The notes below the pieces were generated by a model. That model worked only from the letters and a program-made list of their open reading frames with translations, did no database searches and had not been told where the DNA came from. A stretch of DNA of 64,000 nucleotides from Rhodobacter huangdaonensis (lineage in GTDB: Bacteria > Pseudomonadota > Alphaproteobacteria > Rhodobacterales > Rhodobacteraceae): contig NZ_SAVA01000002.1 of assembly GCF_004022465.1 (NCBI RefSeq), positions 437,306 through 501,305 of the forward strand. Direction: 5' to 3'. A program made the translations under genes and the position numbers. Positions 25,502-38,755 of the stretch are shown one piece after another (the stretch's first letter is position 1; every line of letters begins with the position of its first letter).

Positions 25502-27811
25502 GTGTCGCACACCGATCAGCCCCTGCTGCCCTTCGGTCGCGCTGCCGCGAAGCTCGCGCCCGGCGCGATCTATCTTCTCGGCGGTGCGCTTGTCGCGGCG
25601 GTCTCGGCAGTCCTGGTGCCGGAGCGGATGACGACGCTGTTGCTTGCCTCGGTCGCCGGAACCCTTGCCGTTCTGGCCGGGGTGGTGCGGCTTGCGGGCT
25701 TTGCCCTGGCGCGCCGGCAGGCCGGGCTGCGCGCCGCGATCTCGCAGTTCGTCGAGCAAGATGCCGCGCCCTCCTTCACCACCGATCCCGAGGGCGAGAT
25801 CACCTTTCAGAACGCCGCGGCGCTCGAGCGCTTTGGCTCGCGCGGCGGGCAGACATTGTCGCATGCGCTGAACGAGGTCTTTGCCCATCCGGCAGCGATG
25901 CTGGCCCGGATGCAGCAGAAGGCTGCGGCGCTTGGCGCGACACGCGAGGATCTGGTGACCCGGCGCGGCCACGTCCGGCTGTCGGTGCATCAGATCGGCG
26001 AGGAAGGGTTCCTGTGGCGGCTTGAAGACATGGCCGAGCGGCCGATGGGCGGGCGCGGCGCCGAGACGATCAGCCTGCCGATGCTCACCGCCTCGCGCAG
26101 CGGCACGATCCTGTTCATGAACGAGTCGCTGCGCCGGATCGTCGGCGAGCGGGTGCGCACGCTCGACCGGATCTTCATCGACCTGCCGCTGCATCCGGGC
26201 GAGGAGCACGAGATAGCCACCCCGGACGGCCCGCTGCGCTGCATCATTGCCGAGATCGAGGGGCCGGGCGGGCGCAGCGAGATCTATCTGCTGCCGTTGC
26301 CGGCAGGGCGCGTCGCGTCGCATGACCCGGCCTCCTTCGAGGCGCTGCCGGTGGCGCTGATGCGGCTTGGCGCCGACGGGCGGGTGCTGGCGGTGAACCG
26401 TGCGGCGCGCGCGCTGCTTGGTCAGATCGCGCCCGAGGCACGGCTGTCGGATCTGTTCGAGGGGCTCGGCCGGCCGGTCACCGACTGGGTTGCCGATGCC
26501 GTTGCCGGCCGGGCCGACCGCCGCCCCGAGGTGCTGCGGGCCCGCCGCGGCGACCGCGAGGTCTATCTGCAGGTCACGCTCAGCCGGATGGTCGAGGAGG
26601 GCAAGGTCGGCCTTGTCGCGGTGCTGTCGGACGCGACGCAGCTGAAGACGCTCGAGGCGCAATTCGTGCAAAGCCAGAAGATGCAGGCGATCGGCCAGCT
26701 TGCGGGCGGCGTGGCGCATGATTTCAACAATCTGCTGACGGCGATTTCCGGGCATTGCGACCTGTTGATGCTGCGCCACGACAAGGGCGATCCGGATTAT
26801 GCCGATCTCGACCAGATCAGCCAGAACGCGAACCGCGCGGCCTCGCTGGTGGGCCAGCTGCTTGCCTTCTCGCGCAAGCAGACGATGAACCCGCGGATCA
26901 TCGACCTGCGCGACACGCTTTCCGACCTCACCCATCTGCTCAACCGTCTGGTCGGCGAGAAGGTGGTGTTGCGGCTGAGCCATGACCCGGATCTGAAACC
27001 GATCCGCGCTGACAAGCGCCAGCTTGAACAGGTGATCATGAACCTCGTGGTGAATGCGCGCGACGCGATGCCGGGCGGTGGCGAGATCCGGATCGAGACC
27101 GAGAACGTCACCCTGACCGAGGACCTGAAGCGCGACCGCGCCACCGTCGCCAAGGGGGACTGGGTGGTGGTGCGGGTGATCGACGAGGGGGTCGGCATCG
27201 CCGCCGACAAGCTGCAGAAGATCTTCGAGCCGTTCTATACCACGAAACGCACGGGCGAGGGCACGGGGCTCGGTCTCTCGACCGCCTATGGCATCGTCAA
27301 GCAGACCGGCGGCTATATCTTCTGCGACTCGGTGGTGGCCAGCGGCAGCTGCTTCACCCTCTATCTGCCGGCGCACGAGCGGCTGGCGCTGGCCGAGCCC
27401 GGGCCGGTCGCGGCGTCCGGGCCTGCCGTCCCGGAGGAGGCGGTGAGTGCGACGATCCTGCTCGTCGAGGACGAGGCGCCGGTGCGTGCCTTCGCCTCGC
27501 GGGCGCTGAAGCTGCGTGGCTATACCGTCTTCGAGGCCGAGAACGCCGAGGAGGCGCTGCGCATCCTCGAGGACAGGAGCCTCGCCTTCGACGCCTTCGT
27601 CACCGATGTCATCATGCCGGGGATGGATGGGCCGAGCTGGGTCGCCGAGGCGCTGAAGGCGCGCCCCGACACCGCAGTGATCTTCGTCTCGGGCTATGCC
27701 GAGGACGTGTTCCGCGACGGTCGGCCGCCGGTGGCGAATTCTGTCTTCCTGCCGAAACCCTTCTCGCTGAGCGAACTGACCGCGACGGTGCAGAACCAGA
27801 TCCGCCGCTGA
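25502..27811 (+). CDS. cckA: Hybrid histidine kinase CckA
   Basis: A 769-residue membrane kinase starting at GTG 25502, with AAGGACGAGG upstream. Two membrane helices lie at about residues 18-65, then PAS-like domains. The HisKA domain contains HDFNN with His406 (CckA-type GGVAHDFNNLL), followed by the ATPase domain (NLVVNARDAMPGG, DEGVGI, GTGLGLSTAYG). A receiver domain (from about residue 648) has the phospho-acceptor Asp702 in VTDVIMPGMDG. CckA signals through ChpT to CtrA and controls the cell cycle, motility or gene-transfer agent genes in this group. ChpT and CtrA are not in the window. Confidence 0.95.
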   Translation: MSHTDQPLLPFGRAAAKLAPGAIYLLGGALVAAVSAVLVPERMTTLLLASVAGTLAVLAGVVRLAGFALARRQAGLRAAISQFVEQDAAPSFTTDPEGEITFQNAAALERFGSRGGQTLSHALNEVFAHPAAMLARMQQKAAALGATREDLVTRRGHVRLSVHQIGEEGFLWRLEDMAERPMGGRGAETISLPMLTASRSGTILFMNESLRRIVGERVRTLDRIFIDLPLHPGEEHEIATPDGPLRCIIAEIEGPGGRSEIYLLPLPAGRVASHDPASFEALPVALMRLGADGRVLAVNRAARALLGQIAPEARLSDLFEGLGRPVTDWVADAVAGRADRRPEVLRARRGDREVYLQVTLSRMVEEGKVGLVAVLSDATQLKTLEAQFVQSQKMQAIGQLAGGVAHDFNNLLTAISGHCDLLMLRHDKGDPDYADLDQISQNANRAASLVGQLLAFSRKQTMNPRIIDLRDTLSDLTHLLNRLVGEKVVLRLSHDPDLKPIRADKRQLEQVIMNLVVNARDAMPGGGEIRIETENVTLTEDLKRDRATVAKGDWVVVRVIDEGVGIAADKLQKIFEPFYTTKRTGEGTGLGLSTAYGIVKQTGGYIFCDSVVASGSCFTLYLPAHERLALAEPGPVAASGPAVPEEAVSATILLVEDEAPVRAFASRALKLRGYTVFEAENAEEALRILEDRSLAFDAFVTDVIMPGMDGPSWVAEALKARPDTAVIFVSGYAEDVFRDGRPPVANSVFLPKPFSLSELTATVQNQIRR

Positions 27812-27826
27812 GCGGCCGGCCCGGTC

Positions 27827-28420
27827 TCAGCCGAGCTGGCCATAAAGGGTGACATCGGCCGCCATCGCCTCGCGCAGCTTCGCCTCGCTCTCGCGCGTCA
27901 GCTTGACGTCGGCCGCGGGCGGCACGTTGACCCGGGGCAAGGTGATCGCGCAGTCGAGCCGGTCCTCGAGGAAATGCACGAAGCGGTCGATCGCCTCGTA
28001 GCGGAAGATCCGGTCGACGAGCGGCTTGCCCTCGGCATCGGCCAGCACGTCGGATTGCCGCCCGATCTCGGCATGCAGCGGATCGGCGGGGTCGACATAG
28101 GCGCGGGCGAAGGTCTCGAAACTGTGCCGGCGGATCGCCGCCTCCTCGCCGTCGAAAGCATCGCGCTGGCGGAAGCGATACCACGACATCAGCCAGCCCA
28201 CCGGCTCGCGCATCAGCGCGACGGTGGTGAAGCGCTCGCCGCTTGCGGCCTCGAGATAGGGCGCGAAATGGGAAAGATAATCCTGCGCGGACATATGCTT
28301 GAGCGGATCAGGCCGCTTCATCGCCACGGAGGCGAGCGGTTCCAGCGCGGCTTCGACCGCGCTCGAGCCGGCTTTGGGCGTTGCCAGAAAGACCAGTCGT
28401 TGATCCCAGAAGATGAGCAT
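27827..28420 (-). CDS. Sulfotransferase-family-like protein
   Basis: A 197-residue protein starting MLIFWDQRLVFLATPKAGSS. The FLATPKAGSSAV segment has the form of the 5'-phosphosulfate-binding loop of PAPS sulfotransferases, and LMREPVGWLMSWYRF matches their second motif. The protein is short, so it may be a diverged or minimal member. It is convergent with cckA and divergent from recA. Longer in-frame extensions upstream run into the recA promoter and are not accepted. Confidence 0.75.
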   Translation of the reverse strand: MLIFWDQRLVFLATPKAGSSAVEAALEPLASVAMKRPDPLKHMSAQDYLSHFAPYLEAASGERFTTVALMREPVGWLMSWYRFRQRDAFDGEEAAIRRHSFETFARAYVDPADPLHAEIGRQSDVLADAEGKPLVDRIFRYEAIDRFVHFLEDRLDCAITLPRVNVPPAADVKLTRESEAKLREAMAADVTLYGQLG

Positions 28421-28538
28421 CCTGCCCTCGTTGTCTTGCCTCGTTCCTGCCCCGGGACGGGGGCGTGATGCAATCTTTTGCGGTCCGCATCCGGCAATAA
28501 ACTGTTGCAATGTTCTCGTATTGTGCTCATAAGAATAA

Positions 28539-28553
28539 GAACGAAATGAGAAC
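28539..28553. promoter_or_regulatory. LexA (SOS) box of recA
   Basis: GAAC-GAAATGA-GAAC is a perfect copy of the alphaproteobacterial SOS box (GAAC-N7-GAAC, equal to GTTC-N7-GTTC), 61 bases before the recA start. A weaker half-match GTTC-N7-GTGC is at 28512-28526. Confidence 0.85.
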
Positions 28554-28613
28554 GAATGGCGGACGGCCCCGTGATTGCCGCGGTCGGCGCACTGTGGGAT
28601 AAGGATGCGATCG

Positions 28614-29681
<1,068 letters not shown>

Positions 29682-29705
29682 GAGCGGGGCGAGCCCCTTG
29701 TGACG

Positions 29706-29730
29706 AGGCCGGGCAGTCGCCCGGCCTTTT
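29706..29730 (+). terminator. Rho-independent terminator of recA
   Basis: A 9-bp perfect stem AGGCCGGGC (29706-29714) with its complement (29719-29727) has an AGTC loop and a TTT tail. Confidence 0.88.
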
Positions 29731-29795
29731 GCTTTCTGGACAGGGGCGGGCGCGAAGGCTAAACGGAAAGCAAATTGCCCCGGAAGGCCAGAGAT

Positions 29796-32452
<2,657 letters not shown>

Positions 32453-32453
<1 letters not shown>

Positions 32454-32743
32454 TGCCCGGCGCCTACTGGATCGCGCATGTGACCGTCACCAACCCCGAG
32501 GCCTATGGCAAATATGCCGAGGCCGCGGGGCCGGCGATCGCCAAGGCGGGCGGGCGGTTCTTGGCCCGCGGCGCGCGCTATGTGCAGCTTGAGGGCAAGG
32601 AGCGGGCGCGCAATGTCGTCGCCTGGTTCCCGAGCCTCGAGGCGGCCGAGGCCTGCTATCGCGGCCCCGAGTATCAGGCGGCACTTGCCCATGCCAAGGG
32701 TGCGGCCGAACGCGATCTGGTGATCGTAGAAGCGATCGAGTGA
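32453..32743 (+). CDS. DUF1330 domain protein
   Basis: A 96-residue protein (MPGAYWIAHVTV) of the DUF1330 dimeric alpha-beta barrel type, with the usual YGKYAEAAGPAIAKAGGRFLARG and FPSLEAAEACYRGPEYQ blocks. Its ATG overlaps the alaS stop (TGATG), so it is translationally coupled. The family has no agreed function. Confidence 0.88.
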
Positions 32744-32827
32744 CTTTGCGCGCCGTCATCGCCGTGTTACATTGCCGCAATGCAGCATGAGTGAGGGCGG
32801 CGCGTTTCGTGCCGTGTGAGAGCCAGA

Positions 32828-33622
32828 ATGTGCCGTTGGGCCGCCTATATCGGACAGCCGACCTTCCTTGAGGACATCGTCAGCCGGCCGGGGCATTCGC
32901 TGATCCATCAAAGCCATTGCGCAACGCGCTGCCACACGGCGATCAACGCCGACGGTTTCGGCGTCGCTTGGTATGGCGAAAAGCCCGAGCCCGGGCTTTA
33001 CCGCGACGTGATGCCGGCCTGGTCGGACCCGAACCTGCGCTCGCTCACCGCGACGGTGAAATCGGGGCTGTTCCTCGCCCATGTTCGCGCCTCGACCGGC
33101 ACCGCGACCTCGCGCAACAATTGCCATCCCTTCGTCGTCGGCCATTGGAGCTTCATGCACAATGGCCAGATCGGCGGTTTCGACGCCTTCCGGCGCGACG
33201 CCGAGATGATGATCCCCGATGCCCTCTATCCGCAGCGCAAGGGCGCGACCGACAGCGAGGCGCTATTTCTGGTGGCGATCGGCGAGGGGCTCGAGGCCGA
33301 TCCGAAATGCGCGCTCGAACGCGCCGCGGCGCGGTTCGAGGCGCATGCGCGCGAACGCGGCCATGCGCCCTATCTGCGGCTGACGGCGGCGCTCTCGGAT
33401 GGGGTGCGGCTTTATGCGGTGCGCTATGCCAGCGACGCGGCGGCGCCGACGCTCTATCACCGCTGGTCGGAAACCCGCCGCGGCCGCGCCGTGGTGTCCG
33501 AGCCGCTCGAGGATGACGAAGGCGACTGGCAGGAGATCCCGCCCGGATCGTTTTGCACCTTCGAGGGCAAGTCGGTGCGGATCGAACCTTTCGCGCCGGC
33601 GCTGTGGCAGGCCGCGGCCTGA
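32828..33622 (+). CDS. Class II glutamine amidotransferase
   Basis: A 264-residue N-terminal-nucleophile amidotransferase (GATase_2, EgtC/YafJ-like). The start is set at 32828 so that Cys2 (MCRWAAYIG) becomes the catalytic N-terminal cysteine; an earlier ATG at 32816 would put four residues before it. NADGFGVAWYG, HVRASTGT and CHPF and MHNGQIGGF form the glutamine site. The acceptor substrate is unknown; no synthase partner domain is fused. Confidence 0.9.
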   Translation: MCRWAAYIGQPTFLEDIVSRPGHSLIHQSHCATRCHTAINADGFGVAWYGEKPEPGLYRDVMPAWSDPNLRSLTATVKSGLFLAHVRASTGTATSRNNCHPFVVGHWSFMHNGQIGGFDAFRRDAEMMIPDALYPQRKGATDSEALFLVAIGEGLEADPKCALERAAARFEAHARERGHAPYLRLTAALSDGVRLYAVRYASDAAAPTLYHRWSETRRGRAVVSEPLEDDEGDWQEIPPGSFCTFEGKSVRIEPFAPALWQAAA

Positions 33623-33625
33623 CCC

Positions 33626-34570
33626 TCAGCCGGCTTCATCCTTTTCCTGAAGAGCGTCCAGCAAAGCCTTGCGCTGATTTCGTAATTTCCAGTTCTTGAG
33701 GCGCGGAAGAGCTTCGTCGACCGCCGCCAGGCCAAGGGCAAAATGGCCACGGGCGCGGGCGTTCTCGAGCAGCAGGTCGACATAGCGCACCGAGTCGCGC
33801 CGCGCGCGCAGCATCTGCGCGAAGCTCTCCTCGGTCAGTTCGCCGCGCAGCGCGGCAAGGGCGATCGGCTTCAGAAGCTCCATCCGCATCAGCACCGGCG
33901 GCAGCGCATGGCCGCAATGGCGCAGCTTCAGCTTCAGCAGGTTCGGCGCCCTGATCCGGGCGACATGCGCCTTGTCGGGGGCGATGAACGGGTCATAGAA
34001 GATATATCCTCCCGCCAGCGCCTTTGCCCCGCGCGCGGCATCGGCCTCGGGCACGGTCCAGTCGCCAAGCCCCCGGCCATAGCGATAGCGCTTGTCGAAG
34101 GGCGCAGCGCGGCGGTTCAGCGTGGATTGCGGCGCGAAGGCCACGGCATGGGCGCGCGGAAAAAGCGGCGCCAGCGCCAGCGCGCCATAGCCGCCCATCG
34201 AGCTGCCATAGGTCGAGATCCGGGTGAACTCATCGTAAAAGCCACTGTCGCGCAGCTCGGCCAACACGGCGAGGATCTCGGGCTCGCGGAACCAGTCGCC
34301 GCGCTTGTTCATCACGCCGAGGACCGACCAGCCCTGTTTCGCGATCAGCCCGTAGGCCCAGGGCAGCCGCTCGCCCTTCTCGTGATAGGAGGAAAGGTTG
34401 CCGAGCGTGATGACGAGGTGGCGCGCCGCCGCCCCGGTGCCCGGCAGATAGCAGAGGCTGTGGTGGGTGTAGTCGCGCAGGAAGCCCCCGTGCGCCTCCA
34501 CCAGTTCGAGACAGCGGGCATAGCTTTGCCCCTCGGCGGGGACGGGCACATCGGCGGGACGGATCGTCAT
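33626..34570 (-). CDS. Alpha/beta hydrolase-like protein, unknown
   Basis: A 314-residue protein. TYGSSMGGYGALALAP is a nucleophile elbow (GxSxG), preceded by a strand-rich N-terminal half (HLVITLGNLSSYH). The C-terminal third is helical and basic. It resembles alpha/beta hydrolases or acyltransferase-type proteins of unknown substrate. It is convergent with the amidotransferase and divergent from cysS. Confidence 0.7.
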   Translation of the reverse strand: MTIRPADVPVPAEGQSYARCLELVEAHGGFLRDYTHHSLCYLPGTGAAARHLVITLGNLSSYHEKGERLPWAYGLIAKQGWSVLGVMNKRGDWFREPEILAVLAELRDSGFYDEFTRISTYGSSMGGYGALALAPLFPRAHAVAFAPQSTLNRRAAPFDKRYRYGRGLGDWTVPEADAARGAKALAGGYIFYDPFIAPDKAHVARIRAPNLLKLKLRHCGHALPPVLMRMELLKPIALAALRGELTEESFAQMLRARRDSVRYVDLLLENARARGHFALGLAAVDEALPRLKNWKLRNQRKALLDALQEKDEAG

Positions 34571-34810
34571 CGAAAAGATCGCACTGGTTATGGTCGTTGC
34601 CCGGCAGCGTGACCGAGGCCGGGCGCAATGTCCAGATCCCGAAGGGGCTTCACAGCGGCGCGGCGGCGCGCTAGAAACGGCGCATGAAGAACCGTGCCCC
34701 CCTCATCTGCATCATTATTTGCCGCTGACATCCGTCACGCGGGCCGTTCTTCGCATTTCCACAGATCGATGAACCTGCTAAGCCCGCGCCGGGAAAGCCT
34801 GCGAGGACTT

Positions 34811-36199
34811 ATGACCGAGATCCGCCTGCACAACACGAAGACCCGCACCAAGGAGGTTTTCGTCCCGCTCGATCCGCAGAACGTGCGCATGTATCTGTGC
34901 GGCCCGACGGTCTATGACCGCGCGCATCTGGGCAATGCCCGGCCGGTCGTCGTGTTCGACGTGCTGTTCCGCCTGCTGCGGCTGGTTTATGGTGCGGCGC
35001 ATGTGAAATATGTGCGCAACTTCACCGACGTCGACGACAAGATCAACGCGACGGCGCGCGCGCGCAAGGAAGCGGGGGCCGCGGGCACGCTCGAGGAACT
35101 GATCCGCGCCCGCACCGAGGAAACCATCGCCTGGTATCACGCCGACATGGATGCGCTTGGCGCGCTGCGCCCGACGCTCGAGCCGCGCGCGACCGATTTC
35201 ATCGGCGCGATGATCGCGATGATCGCCGGGCTGATCGAGAGTGGGCACGCCTATGCCAAGGACGGGCATGTGCTGTTCCGGGTGCGCAGCTACACGAACT
35301 ATGGCGCGCTCTCGGGCCGTTCGGTCGATGACATGATCGCGGGCGCCCGGGTCGAGGTGGCGCCGTTCAAGGAAGACCCGATGGACTTCGTGCTGTGGAA
35401 GCCCTCGGACGCCGATCTGCCGGGCTGGGACAGCCCCTGGGGCCGTGGCCGGCCGGGCTGGCATATCGAATGCTCGGCGATGAGCTATGAACTGCTTGGC
35501 GCGAGCTTCGACATCCATGCGGGCGGCATCGACCTGCAATTCCCGCACCACGAGAACGAGATCGCGCAAAGCTGCTGCGCCCATCCCGAGGGGCAGTTCG
35601 CCCGCTACTGGCTGCACAACGAGATGCTGCAGGTCGAGGGCAAGAAGATGTCGAAGTCGCTCGGCAACTTCTTCACCGTGCGCGACCTGCTCGACAAGGG
35701 CATCCCGGGCGAGGTGATCCGCTTCGTCTTCCTGCAGACGCATTACACCAAGCCGATGGACTGGACCGCGGAAAAGGCGGCGCAGGCCGAGGCCACGCTG
35801 CGCAAGTGGCGTGCGCTCACCGCGGGCATCGAGCCCGCGCCGAGCGCCGCGCCCGAGGTGATCGCGGCGCTTGCCGATGACCTGAACACCGCGGGCGCGA
35901 TTGCCGAGCTTCATGCGCTGAGCGCCGATCCGGCGCGGCTTCTGGCCTCGGCGCAGCTGATGGGGCTGCTCGAGCCCGCCATGGGGGCCTGGGCCGCGGC
36001 GCCGCAGGCGGATCTCTCCGCCCATGCGGCGCGGCTGTCCGATCTGCGCGCGGCGGCGATGGAGACCAAGGACTTCGCGCCGGTCGACGCGATGAAGGCG
36101 GCGTTGCTTGCCGCAGGCGTCGAGGTGCGGATGTCGAAGGCGGGGGTCGAGCTGCTGCCGGGGGCGGGGTTCGACGCGGCGAAGCTGCCGCCGCTTTGA
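34811..36199 (+). CDS. cysS: Cysteinyl-tRNA synthetase
   Basis: A 462-residue class I synthetase. The HIGH-type site is CGPTVYDRAHLGNARP (about residues 30-45), the zinc region GGIDLQFPHHENE, and the KMSKS loop KKMSKSLGN (about residue 278). The start at 34811 (MTEIRLHNTK) is chosen by homology to family N-termini; upstream ATGs would add an unconserved extension. cimA follows within 47 bases and may be co-transcribed. Confidence 0.97.
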   Translation: MTEIRLHNTKTRTKEVFVPLDPQNVRMYLCGPTVYDRAHLGNARPVVVFDVLFRLLRLVYGAAHVKYVRNFTDVDDKINATARARKEAGAAGTLEELIRARTEETIAWYHADMDALGALRPTLEPRATDFIGAMIAMIAGLIESGHAYAKDGHVLFRVRSYTNYGALSGRSVDDMIAGARVEVAPFKEDPMDFVLWKPSDADLPGWDSPWGRGRPGWHIECSAMSYELLGASFDIHAGGIDLQFPHHENEIAQSCCAHPEGQFARYWLHNEMLQVEGKKMSKSLGNFFTVRDLLDKGIPGEVIRFVFLQTHYTKPMDWTAEKAAQAEATLRKWRALTAGIEPAPSAAPEVIAALADDLNTAGAIAELHALSADPARLLASAQLMGLLEPAMGAWAAAPQADLSAHAARLSDLRAAAMETKDFAPVDAMKAALLAAGVEVRMSKAGVELLPGAGFDAAKLPPL

Positions 36200-36245
36200 G
36201 CGGGCACGGCAACCAGCGGAATTGACGGGGCGGGAGGAGCCAGCC

Positions 36246-37868
36246 ATGGGTCGCGAGCGACTGTATCTTTACGACACCACCTTGCGCGACGGTCAGCAGA
36301 CCGCCGGCGTGCAGTTCGCGGTCTCCGAGAAGATCGCCATCGCGCGGGCGCTCGACGCGATCGGCATCGACTATATCGAGGGCGGCTGGCCCGGCGCGAA
36401 CCCGACCGACAGCGAGTTCTTCGCCGAACGGCCCGAGACCCGCGCGACCTTCACCGCCTTCGGCATGACCAAGCGCTCGGGCCGCTCGGCGGCGAATGAC
36501 GAGGTGCTGGCCGCGGTGATGAACGCCGCGACGCCGGCGGTCTGTCTGGTTGGCAAGACGCATGACTATCACGTCACCACCGCGCTTGGCCTGGCGCTCG
36601 ACGAGAACATCTCGAACATCCGCGCCTCGGTCGAGCATGTGGTGGCGGCGGGGCGCGAGGCGCTGTTCGACGCCGAGCATTTCTTCGACGGCTACAAGGC
36701 GAACCCGGGCTATGCGCTCGAATGCCTGCGCGCGGCGCGCGATGCCGGGGCGCGCTGGATCGTGCTGTGCGACACCAACGGCGGCACGCAGCCGCCGGAG
36801 ATCGGCGCGATCGTCACCGCGGTGATCGCGGCGGGGATCCCGGGCGACCGGCTCGGCATCCATTGCCACGACGACACCGGGCAGGCGGTGGCGGGCTCGC
36901 TTGCCGCGGTGCTCGCAGGCGTGCGGCAGGTGCAGGGCACGCTCAACGGTCTGGGCGAGCGCTGCGGCAACGCGAACCTGACCTCGCTCATTCCGACGCT
37001 GCTGCTCAAGGAGCCGTTCCGGTCGCAGCTCGAGACCGGGATCACCGATGCGGCGCTGGCCGGGCTGACCAAGCTCTCGCGCCAGCTCGACGACATCCTG
37101 AACCGGGTGCCGCTGCGCTCGGCCCCCTATGTCGGCGCCTCGGCCTTCACCCACAAGGCGGGGCTGCATGCCTCGGCGATCCTCAAGGACCCGACCACCT
37201 ACGAGCATATCGACCCGGCGCTGGTCGGCAATGCGCGGCTCATCCCGATGTCGAACCAGGCCGGGCAGTCGAACCTGCGCGCGCGTCTGGCCTCGATGGG
37301 GATCGAGGTCGATCCGAAGGACGCCCGCCTCGGCGCGATCCTCGACGAGATCAAGGACCGTGAGGACCGCGGCTATGCCTATGACGGCGCGCAGGCCTCG
37401 TTCGAGCTGCTGGCACGGCGCGAGCTGGGCCTGCTGCCCGAGTTCTTCTCGGTCGAGCGCTATCGCGTGACGGTCGAGCGCCGGCGCGATGCGCGCGGCC
37501 GGATGGGGCATCTCTCCGAGGCGGTCGTCGTCGTCAACATCGGCGGCGAGCGGCGGCTGAGCGTGTCCGAAGGGATCGTCGCCGACGGCTCCGACGGCGG
37601 TCCGGTCAACGCGCTCTCGAAGGCGCTGGCGAAGGACCTCGGCCCCTATCAGTGCCATATCGAGGACATGAAGCTCGTCGACTTCAAGGTCCGCATCACC
37701 CATGGCGGCACCGAGGCGGTGACCCGCGTCATCATCGACAGCGAGGACAGCAAGGGGCTGCGCTGGTCGACGGTGGGGGTGAGCCCGAACATCGTTGACG
37801 CCTCCTTCGAGGCGCTGCTCGACGCGATCACCTGGAAGCTCGCGCGCGACGGGGCGCAGCCGGTATGA
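36246..37868 (+). CDS. cimA: Citramalate synthase
   Basis: A 540-residue enzyme of the alpha-isopropylmalate/citramalate synthase family that condenses pyruvate and acetyl-CoA toward isoleucine. The N-terminal TIM barrel has YDTTLRDGQQ (metal and substrate), GGWPGANPTD, GIHCHDD (metal His pair) and GLGERCGNANL. The C-terminal LeuA regulatory domain starts at about residue 400, so feedback inhibition by isoleucine is likely. The GGWPG form and length fit CimA rather than LeuA. GGGAGGAG sets the start. Confidence 0.93.
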   Translation: MGRERLYLYDTTLRDGQQTAGVQFAVSEKIAIARALDAIGIDYIEGGWPGANPTDSEFFAERPETRATFTAFGMTKRSGRSAANDEVLAAVMNAATPAVCLVGKTHDYHVTTALGLALDENISNIRASVEHVVAAGREALFDAEHFFDGYKANPGYALECLRAARDAGARWIVLCDTNGGTQPPEIGAIVTAVIAAGIPGDRLGIHCHDDTGQAVAGSLAAVLAGVRQVQGTLNGLGERCGNANLTSLIPTLLLKEPFRSQLETGITDAALAGLTKLSRQLDDILNRVPLRSAPYVGASAFTHKAGLHASAILKDPTTYEHIDPALVGNARLIPMSNQAGQSNLRARLASMGIEVDPKDARLGAILDEIKDREDRGYAYDGAQASFELLARRELGLLPEFFSVERYRVTVERRRDARGRMGHLSEAVVVVNIGGERRLSVSEGIVADGSDGGPVNALSKALAKDLGPYQCHIEDMKLVDFKVRITHGGTEAVTRVIIDSEDSKGLRWSTVGVSPNIVDASFEALLDAITWKLARDGAQPV

Positions 37869-38638
37869 GCGATCTCGGGCAAAGCGTGGCCGCCGCCGCG
37901 GCGCGGGTCGAGGCGGGCGATCCCGACCGTTTCGCCGCGACGATGGCGGTGCCGGCGGCGGAACGCGCGCGGCTGTGGCCGCTTTATGCCGCGAACCTCG
38001 AGATCGCCCGTGCGCCGTGGGCCTCGAGCGAGCCGATGGTCGCCGAGATGCGGCTGCAATGGTGGGTCGATGCGCTCGAGGCGCTGGCGGAAGAGGGCCA
38101 TGCCCCGCGCCACGAGATCGGCGCGGCGCTGGTGCCGCTGCGTGCGGCCGCCCCGCATCTGATGGCGCTCGCCGAGGCGCGGCGGCGCGATTGCTGGAAC
38201 GAGCCCTTTGCCGATGCCGCGGAGCTTTCGACCTATCTGGCCGAGACCTCGGGCACCCTGTTTCGCGCGGCGGGCGTGGTCTTCGGCGCCGATGCGGCGG
38301 CGCAGGCGGCACTCGCGCGCTATGGGGCGGCGGCGGGGCTGGCGGCGTGGCTGCGCGCGGTGCCCGAGCTGCGCGCCCGTGGCCGTGCGCCGCTGCCCGA
38401 TGCGGCGCCCGAGGCGATTGCCGGGCTGGCGCGGGCGGCGCTGGCGGAGCTTGCCGCGGCGCGCGCCGAGTTGCGCCGCGCCCCCGCGCCGGTGCGCCGC
38501 GCCATGCTGCCCGGCTGGCAGGCCCCGGCGGTGCTCGGCCTGGCGGCACGCGCGCCCGGGCGGGTGACGCAGGACGGGCTTGGCCGTTCGGAATTTTCCC
38601 GCCGCTTCGGCCTGTTGCGCGCGGCGCTGACAATTTGA
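37865..38638 (+). CDS. Squalene/phytoene synthase family protein
   Basis: A 257-residue helical protein overlapping the end of cimA by four bases (ATGA). It has the prenyl-synthase-like pattern MRLQWWVDALEAL and a diverged second region (LAEARRRDCWNEPF). The usual Asp-rich DxxxD motifs are weak, so it may not make phytoene. It resembles the small NDUFAF6-like group. Function uncertain. Confidence 0.75.
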   Translation: MSDLGQSVAAAAARVEAGDPDRFAATMAVPAAERARLWPLYAANLEIARAPWASSEPMVAEMRLQWWVDALEALAEEGHAPRHEIGAALVPLRAAAPHLMALAEARRRDCWNEPFADAAELSTYLAETSGTLFRAAGVVFGADAAAQAALARYGAAAGLAAWLRAVPELRARGRAPLPDAAPEAIAGLARAALAELAAARAELRRAPAPVRRAMLPGWQAPAVLGLAARAPGRVTQDGLGRSEFSRRFGLLRAALTI

Positions 38639-38755
38639 CGCCAGGGCATCGAGCTTAAAGGAATCTTCAGCAGTTCCCGCCATCGTCGCTCGCGCGGAGT
38701 CCGCGAAGTGGTGATCGGCGTGCGCAAGGCTGTGCGCGCCCTCGGAGGCGAAGGC

